This document shows positions 1 to 5,100 of a stretch of 5,290 nucleotides of DNA, in pieces. The notes under the pieces were generated by a model, which was given only the letters and a program-made list of their open reading frames with translations, was not told the origin of the DNA and made no database searches. A program made the translations under genes and the position numbers. The stretch covers positions 5,453-10,742 of the forward strand of contig JASEGY010000088.1 of assembly GCA_030019105.1 (NCBI GenBank), in the 5' to 3' direction. This DNA comes from a bacterium (GTDB taxonomy: Bacteria; UBA9089; JASEGY01). How positions within the stretch are numbered: position 1 is the first letter of the stretch; every line of letters begins with the position of its first letter.

Positions 1-139
1 TTAAGAAAAAGATTTTGGGGTTGGTTGAAGATTGGAGTTTAGGCTTTAGCCTTTCATAAGTAATGAAATCCTAAAGGATTAACTCCGAAAGCTATATAGC
101 CTATCTTGAATTCGCTTACCCCAAAATATTTATCTTAAG
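1..139. mobile_element. 139-bp MITE-like palindromic element, left copy
   Basis: This non-coding element is identical base for base to 5100-5238. Its ends are inverted: TTAAGAAAAAGATTTTGGGG at 1-20 matches the reverse complement of the right end (119-139) with two mismatches over 21 positions. Inside, an outer stem (GGAGTT 34-39 with AACTCC 81-86) encloses two hairpins, AGGC-TTTA-GCCT (41-52) and AATCC-TAAA-GGATT (67-80). A perfect GCTATATAGC palindrome follows near 91-100. The right end is CTTAAG; the left end starts at the window edge with TTAAG, so the outer flank is not visible. TTAA or CTTAAG is the likely target duplication. No transposase is encoded, so it must be moved in trans. The family is not recognised. 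Confidence 0.8.
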
Positions 140-175
140 AGCTATAGTTATTTGGTTGCTTGTATCTACTCAGCC

Positions 176-277
176 GCAAAGACGGCTTTGTTCATCGTTT
201 CGGCCACTATAGCGCCGAAGAAACCTGATTTCTGGAGAGTTACAATGGCCGAAACGATGAACAATGCCTACGTTTGC
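176..277. repeat. Long inverted repeat (19-bp perfect core)
   Basis: TTGTTCATCGTTTCGGCCA at 188-206 is exactly complementary to 246-264, with a 39-nt loop. Weaker pairing continues outward to GCAAA at 176-180 and TTTGC at 273-277. The right arm ends directly before the first recognisable RAYT codons at 266, so the element may have replaced the N-terminal part of that gene. It could be a small palindromic insertion or the ends of a decayed element. No clear target duplication is seen. Confidence 0.6.
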
Positions 278-432
278 TTAAATATTACACTAAAACTTAG
301 TAGAAGTCAAGAAATTTCCATCGGACAGGTTTCCCTGTCACTCAGTGATTTAATGAGAAGAGTTTTAACCGGATACGCTATATATTTCAATCGTCGACAC
401 AGAAAAACGGCCGGACTTAACTGGAGGTGGCC

Positions 433-527
433 TAAGAGCCTATCCCAAAACCTATCTGCCGGGTAGCCGCAACCTTTAGGTTGCGCAGGCTAAAGCCTGC
501 CACTACCAGTTTTGGGATAGGCTCTAA
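433..527. mobile_element. IS5-type MITE with TAA target duplication
   Basis: The 89-bp element (436-524) has perfect 16-bp ends, GAGCCTATCCCAAAAC and its reverse complement, flanked on both sides by TAA (433-435 and 525-527). A 3-bp TNA duplication with GAGCC...-type ends resembles the IS5 family (IS1031-like groups) from memory; no transposase is present. The interior is a REP-like doublet (463-506). It sits inside the RAYT remnant and so is an insertion younger than, or associated with, the decay of that gene. Confidence 0.75.
463..506. repeat. REP doublet (BIME-like) with GTAG/CTAC heads
   Basis: GTAG (463-466) is followed by the hairpin CGCAACC-TTTA-GGTTGCG (468-485), then the hairpin GCAGGC-TAAA-GCCTGC (485-500), then CTAC (503-506). 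A GTAG tetranucleotide 5' of a palindrome is the hallmark of REP sequences recognised by RAYT. Two REPs in opposite orientation form a BIME. Here the pair lies inside the TIRs of the MITE at 436-524 and beside a RAYT remnant. Confidence 0.7.
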
Positions 528-624
528 GACGGAGTGTCGGCAGTTGGGAAGAGATAAGGATGTTAAAGAGGCAAAAGGAGTTCTGGCGTGGAGATGAACG
601 GATTTTGGGGGAGGGAGACTTTGT

Positions 625-764
625 GGCACTGGGTCCGTTGGATGGGATTGTTTAAGGATAACCCCTTTGATGGCCTAAGAATAACGGATACCATCCGCTG
701 TAGCGGCTATCCCTCTATGGAAAGGGCGGTTACGTCATTATTCCCATTCAACGGACCCAGTGCC
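625..764. mobile_element. 140-bp palindromic element, probable MITE
   Basis: GGCACTGGGTCCGTTG (625-640) is exactly complementary to 749-764. Pairing continues inward to 647/742 with one mismatch. Further in, TAACCCCTTT (659-668) pairs with AAAGGGCGGTTA (721-732) around a bulge. The tip is a hairpin, GGATA...TATCC (686-712), enclosing CCGCT-GT-AGCGG (695-706). The left end falls exactly where the RAYT remnant stops (GDFV, last codon 623-625), suggesting insertion into that gene. No convincing target duplication adjoins it. There is no coding capacity; the family is unknown. Confidence 0.6.
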
Positions 765-766
765 GG

Positions 767-991
767 GGCCGGTGGGGCACTGCCATTAAGTTAAGGGTAA
801 CTCTTTATGCTAAGGCGATATAGGGAGTATGTAATTCGTCCCGCAGTCACCTGTGAAGGGAATTTACCCTTTAGGGTTTCATTTGCAGCACAATACCAGG
901 AAAATGAAAGGCTAAAGCCTAAACTCCTACCTTGCCAACCTATTGTGTTTCAAAAGCTTCGGCTTAACTTAATGGCAGTGGGCCGGTGGGG
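767..991. mobile_element. 203-bp MITE with 18-bp TIRs and 11-bp target duplication (IS4-family-like)
   Basis: The element is 778-980. CACTGCCATTAAGTTAAG at the left is exactly complementary to 963-980. It is flanked by an 11-bp direct repeat GGCCGGTGGGG at 767-777 and 981-991, a clear target-site duplication. Duplications of 9-13 bp are typical of IS4-family transposases. Inside, an outer stem (TAGGGAGT 821-828 against ACTCCTA 923-929, one bulge) encloses ACCC-TTTA-GGGT (866-877) and AGGC-TAAA-GCCT (909-920), with a CTAC head at 927-930. Its right end lies only 35 bp past the operon's stop codon, so its hairpins may help end operon transcription. No transposase is encoded. Confidence 0.8.
904..927 (-). 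repeat. 24-bp REP core shared with the 139-bp element
   Basis: The minus strand here, starting GGAGTTTAGGCTTTAGCC, is identical over 24 bases to 34-57 and 5133-5156 in the two 139-bp copies. On the minus strand it is preceded by GTA, giving a GTAG head (930-927) typical of a REP. The sharing links two elements whose ends are unrelated. Confidence 0.75.
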
Positions 992-1015
992 GGAGACTAA
1001 TGCTCTCTTGAATAG

Positions 1016-2218
1016 TCACATTTGTATCAAATTTTCTACGACCTGATGAAACTTATCAAACAAATCACCCTGGAGGATGGGAAATTTATTCGATTTATCA
1101 TCACCCGTGATTGTTTCTATAACAAAAGGCTTTGTTATTATTTCCTGTCCAGTGAATTCTTGATGAGTCCTTTGGTTATATTCTTTTCTAGCTTTATCGC
1201 GAAAATATTCTATATAGCCCCATGCATCATCATAACTGTCAATCTGGCGAAGAATATGCTCTTCGCTAGCACTGGCAAGCCTCTTATAAAGAGGAACATA
1301 CTCTCGCTCAAAATTACTTCTAATACCTCCTTCAGTTGAGAGAGCAACCACCATTAATAAACCACTATCCTGACATTCGTCTAAAAGTGCGCGAAGAAGT
1401 ATAAGATATCTTTCTCTTTTTTGCTTTCCTATACCTGATAGCCAAATTTGCTCAAGTTCATCAATGAAGAGTATAACGCCACGTAAAAGATTCACAGCCC
1501 TGAGTGTCTTGATTAAATCTCCCAGTAGGCGAATCTTTGCAGATGGTGATTTCGGTACAGAATACATATTCAACGCTTGTCTAAATTCAATGAGAGTAGA
1601 GGCACCACGCAACCAATTACGAAACAACGCCATAAGATCAAACCCTTTCTCCTGGAGTTTGGTAATTTGGGGATCATCATTATTCTTTGGTTCACCAAAA
1701 GGGAGATTAAGAATGCCTCTGACAAAATCGTCCTCAATCAGGTTTACTTTAGTTATTATGTCTGGATTCTTTTGGATCTTACGAATGAGTTCAGGGAGAA
1801 GCTCACTTCCAATAGCTTCCCTAAACTTTGCCTCAAGCTGATCGAGTATATCACGATAATTATCGTGAAAATCGGCAGAAGTTGCGGTAATATATATAGG
1901 AGCAATAAGAAATACATTTTCTTTTACATTTTCTTCTTGAATTTTTTGAGAATGATGCATTAAAAAGTGAGTTTTCCCTGTTCGATTTCCACCTAAGATT
2001 AAGAACGAATTAGTCTTTTGATTATTAAAAAAATCTCTAAAACATAGATTATATTCCCTGAGAAATTCTTCTTGGTTATAAAATCTTTTCCACATTACAT
2101 GCGCCTTTGTTGGGAAAGGATTTTCAAGAAAACCAAACTTTGCATAAGGATTCTGGGCGATTTGTTCCTTCTCATGTTCTTTTAGCAGAGAGGAATAAAT
2201 ACCATTTTCGTTTCTCAT
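1016..2218 (-). CDS. AAA+/ORC-CDC6-like P-loop ATPase, third gene of the operon
   Basis: This 400-aa soluble ATPase is the likely energy-using switch of the system. Walker A is GGNRTGKT (residues 76-83, Lys82). Walker B is GVILFIDELE (247-256, Asp253 and Glu254 for magnesium and catalysis). A sensor-1-like stretch, VVALSTEGG, lies at 290-298, and arginines near 300-313 could serve as an arginine finger. The N-terminal FGFLENPFPTKA (28-39) resembles the FG(L/F)xxxPF entry motif of ExeA/TnsC- and ORC/CDC6-type ATPases. The long insert at about 110-235 between Walker A and B, and the C-terminal 330-400, match nothing I know. The start ATG overlaps the stop of the PIN gene (TAATG) and has a strong AGGAG site 6 nt upstream, so this start is secure. 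It ends in TGA, 35 bp from the nearest MITE, with no clear U-tract terminator. ATPase class is confident; the substrate and the role as regulator of the PIN nuclease are inferred. Confidence 0.9.
   Translation of the reverse strand: MRNENGIYSSLLKEHEKEQIAQNPYAKFGFLENPFPTKAHVMWKRFYNQEEFLREYNLCFRDFFNNQKTNSFLILGGNRTGKTHFLMHHSQKIQEENVKENVFLIAPIYITATSADFHDNYRDILDQLEAKFREAIGSELLPELIRKIQKNPDIITKVNLIEDDFVRGILNLPFGEPKNNDDPQITKLQEKGFDLMALFRNWLRGASTLIEFRQALNMYSVPKSPSAKIRLLGDLIKTLRAVNLLRGVILFIDELEQIWLSGIGKQKRERYLILLRALLDECQDSGLLMVVALSTEGGIRSNFEREYVPLYKRLASASEEHILRQIDSYDDAWGYIEYFRDKARKEYNQRTHQEFTGQEIITKPFVIETITGDDKSNKFPILQGDLFDKFHQVVENLIQM
1851..1868. repeat. 18-bp perfect palindrome inside the ATPase gene
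   Basis: TCACGATAATTATCGTGA is its own reverse complement. It lies within coding sequence, spanning codons for HDNYRD (residues 118-123). It could be a binding site for a dimeric DNA-binding protein, or chance. Confidence 0.5.
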
Positions 2219-4152
2219 TATTTTCTCCTGAACACCAATGACTTAAACGATGGAACCCCTCCAAGTGATAACCCCCCATCAAGGGTTATCTCCCGAAATC
2301 TGGGGGATTCTCCTTTTTTCCGGAGGACATAATGCTTCTGGATGACGCCTCCTCCTGCAGCGGATTGTGCTTCAATAATAAATTTTCCTTTTTGAGTTGT
2401 CTGATTTAACAGACTCTCGAATTTAATTGGGGTTATTTTAAGATTACGACAAAGGGCATCAATTATCTCCGGAGCTGAAATTGAAGTCCCATATCCTCCC
2501 AATTTCATAACTTCATCAAATAGTGTATCTTGGAATTCAGATTGAGATACATTATTCTCTCCATAAACAACGTCTGTTTTACCGAGATATATCTGTCCAA
2601 GTGCTATTCCCCAATTACGAATTGATGGATATCCTTTCGTACCAATCTTTCTCCCTGAAATTTCAGGTATTTCCTTTTCAGAAAAAGGAAGAGCCCCTTT
2701 TTCTTTCAATGTCTCTAATAAGATAGCATAAGGTCGGAAGTTTCTGAAAATCTGATTTAATGTAGTCAAGTCTCCCTCTTTCCATGTGTTAATAAAAATA
2801 GACATCAAATCTGTCGGATGTATATTTTTCTCTTTATCCATCTTTACCAAACCCATTCCCTGAATTGCGTAAAGTACAGTTTCAACAGCCCAGGTACTTT
2901 TCCTGGACTTACTAATCAAGGTATCTTTAGTAGTTGGACCAAGACGCGACAATACATTAATCCCATCGAGCAACGAATCTAACCCGCATTCCTTCCAGGC
3001 AAAAAAGGAGTTATCAGCATAGAGAGAATAATCTTTAGTACCTTCTATACCTATAGCAGATGGCGTTTTTGGAATAGAATGTTCTATATAAAGACGCCAT
3101 TCTTGCCAATCTTGTGCATGTCTATGTCCGTCAGGAGGAAATATATGAAGAGTAACAACTTCTTCGGTGTCTTTGTTCTCAAGTTTCGATATTGAGAAAG
3201 TAAGCGTAAAATCCCACAGAAATTGGTAGATTGAACATGAATTCCATTTCTTTTGAATAGTATCAAACTGAACGGAAAAGATTGAGAATTCATCAGAAAT
3301 CTTAGAAGGAAAACCAAGCAATATATCCTTCGTCAAATTCTCTATTTCAATAAAACGGCTTAATCTCTCATCGCTTGTCACCATATAAATATCCGTACTT
3401 AAAAGATGTCGTTCCTTACAAAATCGTCTAAGCTCTTCGAGAATAAGTCTATCAGCAAAAACCGTTTGATTCGATTCCACAATTCTACCTAAGACCTCAT
3501 AAGGTAAAGTAAGGATTTCCGTTGGAATATTATTTTTTTTGGTGATCTGGTGCTCCATATATAATCCGAGAATACTTTCACTCCGGTAAAGCATACGCTT
3601 AATATCTCGCTGGTTCTTTTTGGGACGTCCCATCTCTCCGGCTTTCTGAAGTTCTATTTGTGTAGCATTGGAAAGAATGACCATAGTATTTGAAAAATTA
3701 AAAAGACGAAGTAACCAGTAAAGGAAGCCGTTTTTAACAGAGTTGGTATCGACAAATAGCACTTTATGGCTGTTACAAAAGTCTTTATCACGGATTAGCT
3801 TTTCCAATAAATTAGAAGATATATCCGGAGCTATTAAAGATTGTCTAAGAAGGATCTGAGATATCTCAGCATAAATCTCTTTTGGTATAACTTTAATAAT
3901 TTGTTCCTTTTGTTCCTTCTTTACATCAGAAAGCACTTCATCCTTTTGTCCGATGATCTTCTCATAATTCAACAAATTTAGTTCAAACGGAGCAGGATTA
4001 CAGGAACGGTACTCATTGGGAAAAACAATATCCCCTATTAGTAGAAACTTGTCTTTTGTAAGATGTGTTCTATCGTTATAGGATAACTCCCATTTTCCAG
4101 AACTTATTGGTATTTTCTTAAATTCATCCAATTTTAGCGGAGTAAGTTTCAT
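2218..4152 (-). CDS. Large PIN-domain protein with C-terminal winged-helix-like regions
   Basis: This 644-aa protein is probably a metal-dependent ribonuclease or nuclease. A PIN-type fold is visible at about 130-280: VLFVDTNS (Asp135) as the first strand, SNATQIELQK (Glu167), FADRLILEEL (Asp234) and VTSDERLSRF (Asp261). These are the four acidic positions of the PIN active site in the expected order. Residues 1-100 are unassigned and end in a charged helical stretch (70-90). The C-terminal half looks DNA-binding: residues about 392-450 resemble a winged helix, and about 540-615 (SAPEIIDALCRNLKITPIKFESLL followed by strands) a second. At 644 aa it is far longer than a VapC toxin (about 130-150 aa). 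No signal peptide or membrane segment is seen. Its ATG lies 1 nt after the stop of the upstream gene with only a weak upstream AGG, pointing to translational coupling; its TAA overlaps the ATPase ATG. The PIN assignment is good; the winged helices are moderate and targets unknown. Confidence 0.85.
   Translation of the reverse strand: MKLTPLKLDEFKKIPISSGKWELSYNDRTHLTKDKFLLIGDIVFPNEYRSCNPAPFELNLLNYEKIIGQKDEVLSDVKKEQKEQIIKVIPKEIYAEISQILLRQSLIAPDISSNLLEKLIRDKDFCNSHKVLFVDTNSVKNGFLYWLLRLFNFSNTMVILSNATQIELQKAGEMGRPKKNQRDIKRMLYRSESILGLYMEHQITKKNNIPTEILTLPYEVLGRIVESNQTVFADRLILEELRRFCKERHLLSTDIYMVTSDERLSRFIEIENLTKDILLGFPSKISDEFSIFSVQFDTIQKKWNSCSIYQFLWDFTLTFSISKLENKDTEEVVTLHIFPPDGHRHAQDWQEWRLYIEHSIPKTPSAIGIEGTKDYSLYADNSFFAWKECGLDSLLDGINVLSRLGPTTKDTLISKSRKSTWAVETVLYAIQGMGLVKMDKEKNIHPTDLMSIFINTWKEGDLTTLNQIFRNFRPYAILLETLKEKGALPFSEKEIPEISGRKIGTKGYPSIRNWGIALGQIYLGKTDVVYGENNVSQSEFQDTLFDEVMKLGGYGTSISAPEIIDALCRNLKITPIKFESLLNQTTQKGKFIIEAQSAAGGGVIQKHYVLRKKGESPRFREITLDGGLSLGGVPSFKSLVFRRK
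2225..2229 (-). promoter_or_regulatory. Shine-Dalgarno site of the ATPase gene
   Basis: AGGAG on the minus strand lies 6 nt before the ATG at 2218, inside the last codons of the PIN gene. It is the strongest ribosome site in the operon and fixes the ATPase start. Together with the TAATG overlap it suggests reinitiation plus independent loading, which may raise ATPase output relative to the nuclease. Confidence 0.75.
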
Positions 4153-4153
4153 A

Positions 4154-4504
4154 TCAAGCCATTACCTGAACTTGGATTTTATCTGAGTCATAAGATAGGC
4201 GATGGCACAAATCAAGAACAGATTCGCACATCAAGATAGCTGCCTTATGATTAGTTAAGCTAATTTCTAATCCATCACTACTTATTGATCTTGGTATGTC
4301 ATCTTCCGATGCTTGGAAGCTCTCTAATTTTAAAACGAATCCTTTAAACTCATCCAAACTCATAATGTCGGACTGAAAATTCTGAAGCGTCTCTTTAACA
4401 CCTGATATAATGCTATCCGGACGAAATAAATCATCATTATAATTTTCAGCTTCCGTAGTATAAATTATTTCCTTAGTTTCTGTTTTAATAAGATTTATCT
4501 CCAT
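4154..4504 (-). CDS. Small acidic protein of unknown function, first gene of the operon
   Basis: I do not recognise this 116-aa protein. It is strongly acidic (22 Asp/Glu against 10 Lys/Arg) with no membrane segment, signal peptide or zinc-ligand cluster; the two cysteines (93 and 100) flank a helix-like stretch, ILMCESVLDLCHRL (90-103). Residues 30-65 look helical, and 78-84 look like a strand. The ATG at 4504 is the only reasonable start, because an in-frame TGA (4514-4516) lies three codons further upstream; a partial GAGAAG ribosome site lies 5 nt before it. Its TGA is 1 nt from the PIN gene's ATG. As the first, small, acidic product ahead of a nuclease, it could be an inhibitor or adaptor of the PIN protein, or a sensor; this is inference from context only. 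Confidence 0.8.
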   Translation of the reverse strand: MEINLIKTETKEIIYTTEAENYNDDLFRPDSIISGVKETLQNFQSDIMSLDEFKGFVLKLESFQASEDDIPRSISSDGLEISLTNHKAAILMCESVLDLCHRLSYDSDKIQVQVMA

Positions 4505-4565
4505 AGTATCTTCTCACAATGCAAGTGAATGTTCTCCAACTAACCGTAAGATAAGATAAAATAAA

Positions 4566-4592
4566 ATAATAGGAATTTTGGGCATGGTTCAA
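4566..4592 (-). promoter_or_regulatory. Possible sigma70-type promoter of the operon
   Basis: On the minus strand TTGAAC (4592-4587) and TATTAT (4571-4566) are 15 bp apart, in an AT-rich tract about 60-90 bp before the ATG of the first gene. The spacing is short of the ideal 17 bp, and an alternative -10 within the following TTATTTTAT tract gives 17-18 bp. It is the best candidate seen, but such matches are common in AT-rich DNA. Confidence 0.3.
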
Positions 4593-4689
4593 ATTTGGGT
4601 TACACTCTAAATGCCCGTCATTTCTATATGTAGCAGATTGCAGAGGATGCGTTCATGGGTATTTGCCGATGAGGTGAGCCATAACATCC

Positions 4690-4708
4690 TGCAAATGGTC
4701 TATTTGCA
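4690..4708. repeat. Small stem-loop in the operon leader region
   Basis: TGCAAAT pairs with ATTTGCA around a 5-nt loop (GGTCT). It lacks a T-tract and is AT-rich, so it is not a convincing terminator. It may be an operator-like dyad. Confidence 0.35.
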
Positions 4709-4801
4709 GAAAATATTGCGTAAATGTCTATAATGCAATAGCTTACGGAGAGATAATTTCAGCCTGCTCCAGAAGGAAATTGTTACCCTTTAATCGTGAA
4801 T

Positions 4802-5040
4802 CTCACCATTCGCTTAATAAAATTAGAGTTTTGCTAATTTACAACTCTGTGCGAATTGGGCAGTTACAGAAGAATCCTCGTGTGACTATCGCAAACCATC
4901 AGACAGGAAATTATGAAAATGATTATCGTTATCCTGGATGTCAATACGAGGCAATCTGGCCCCTCTAACTATTTTTAACAATTTTCGATCCGGTGGCCTT
5001 AAAAATAAACTTTTAGTCAAAAAATTAAGCGAATGGTGAG
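4802..5040. mobile_element. 239-bp inverted-repeat element, probable MITE or IS remnant
   Basis: CTCACCATTCGCTTAAT (4802-4818) is exactly complementary to 5024-5040, giving 17-bp perfect ends of a 239-bp unit. The interior has no protein I recognise; a short open frame runs across it but starts outside the left end. No target duplication is evident at the borders. The right border is 3 bp from the stop codon of the gene remnant at 5044-5100, so this insertion may have altered that gene's C-terminus. Confidence 0.6.
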
Positions 5041-5043
5041 TGA

Positions 5044-5100
5044 CTACTGACCACTCTCTACTTTTTTCTTAAGCGCCTCCAATTCAGCATCTATAGTGCT
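5044..5100 (-). pseudogene. C-terminal remnant of an interrupted gene (coiled-coil, perhaps HsdS-like)
   Basis: Reading from the 139-bp repeat junction on the minus strand, the frame gives STIDAELEALKKKVESGQ and TAG. IDAELEALKKKV resembles the helical stretch near the C-terminus of type I restriction specificity subunits (HsdS), where a form like IDAEIEALKxKIExLK is common, but 18 residues of coiled coil cannot prove this. The 139-bp element interrupts the gene exactly at a TTAAG. Joining the two flanks across one TTAAG gives HCLSTIDAELE. The frame continues into the repeat to a stop at 5170-5172. The sequence beyond the repeat (5239-5290) carries stops in this frame, so little more of the gene survives. 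Confidence 0.4.

Larger units (their letters stand above)
266..625 (+). pseudogene. Decayed REP-associated tyrosine transposase (RAYT, TnpA_REP)
   Basis: Two separated stretches in the same plus-strand frame look like RAYT, the Y1 (HUH) single-strand transposase that mobilises REP hairpins. The first (332-415) reads LSDLMRRVLTGYAIYFNRRH followed by RKTAG, the conserved block just before the usual GHLFQNRYKS segment. The second (527-625) reads RRSVGSWEE... and ends GDERILGEGDFV, matching the conserved C-terminal (S)DERILG-x-x-(E/D)FV block. The intervening part, about 100 residues or more in the family and including the catalytic tyrosine region, is missing and is replaced by the MITE at 436-524. 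Upstream, AYV (266-274) is present, but the expected MPNHFHLL metal-binding motif is not readable in frame. There is no plausible start codon before it; the frame upstream runs through the inverted repeat at 188-264. The gene is dead. Its presence fits the REP-like hairpins around it. The family call rests on recalled motifs. Confidence 0.75.
4505..4801. other. Intergenic leader upstream of the operon
   Basis: No convincing gene lies here. The stretch holds the putative operon promoter (4566-4592), a weak GGGCAT/ATGCCC inverted pair (4580-4585 and 4611-4616) flanking it, and a small hairpin TGCAAAT-GGTCT-ATTTGCA (4690-4708). A larger imperfect inversion surrounds that hairpin's left arm (TTGCAGAGGATG near 4638 against CATCCTGCAA near 4686). 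None resembles a known riboswitch or RNA gene. Confidence 0.5.

Noticed and set aside
152..265. Upstream extension of the RAYT frame as a real N-terminus
   Set aside because: This part encodes the inverted repeat at 188-264 and does not resemble the RAYT N-terminal region.
613..998. GGGAGACT direct repeat at 613-620 and 991-998 as a target duplication around a larger composite
   Set aside because: The sequences just inside these repeats are not inverted copies of each other, and an 8-bp G-rich match is plausible by chance.
588..1046. Plus-strand open frames across 588-794 and 807-1046
   Set aside because: They are made of the palindromic elements, the second running into the antisense of the ATPase 3' end; composition and content are not protein-like.
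4583..4606. tRNA-like T-arm (GGTTCAAAT)
   Set aside because: No matching acceptor, D or anticodon arms can be drawn around it.
4611..4733. 40-aa plus-strand open frame beginning MPVISICSRL
   Set aside because: No ribosome site, overlaps the hairpin region, too short to support without homologues.
4780..4968. 62-aa plus-strand open frame
   Set aside because: It starts outside and runs through the inverted-repeat element at 4802-5040, has no ribosome site or recognisable domain, and its first codons are the element's terminal repeat.
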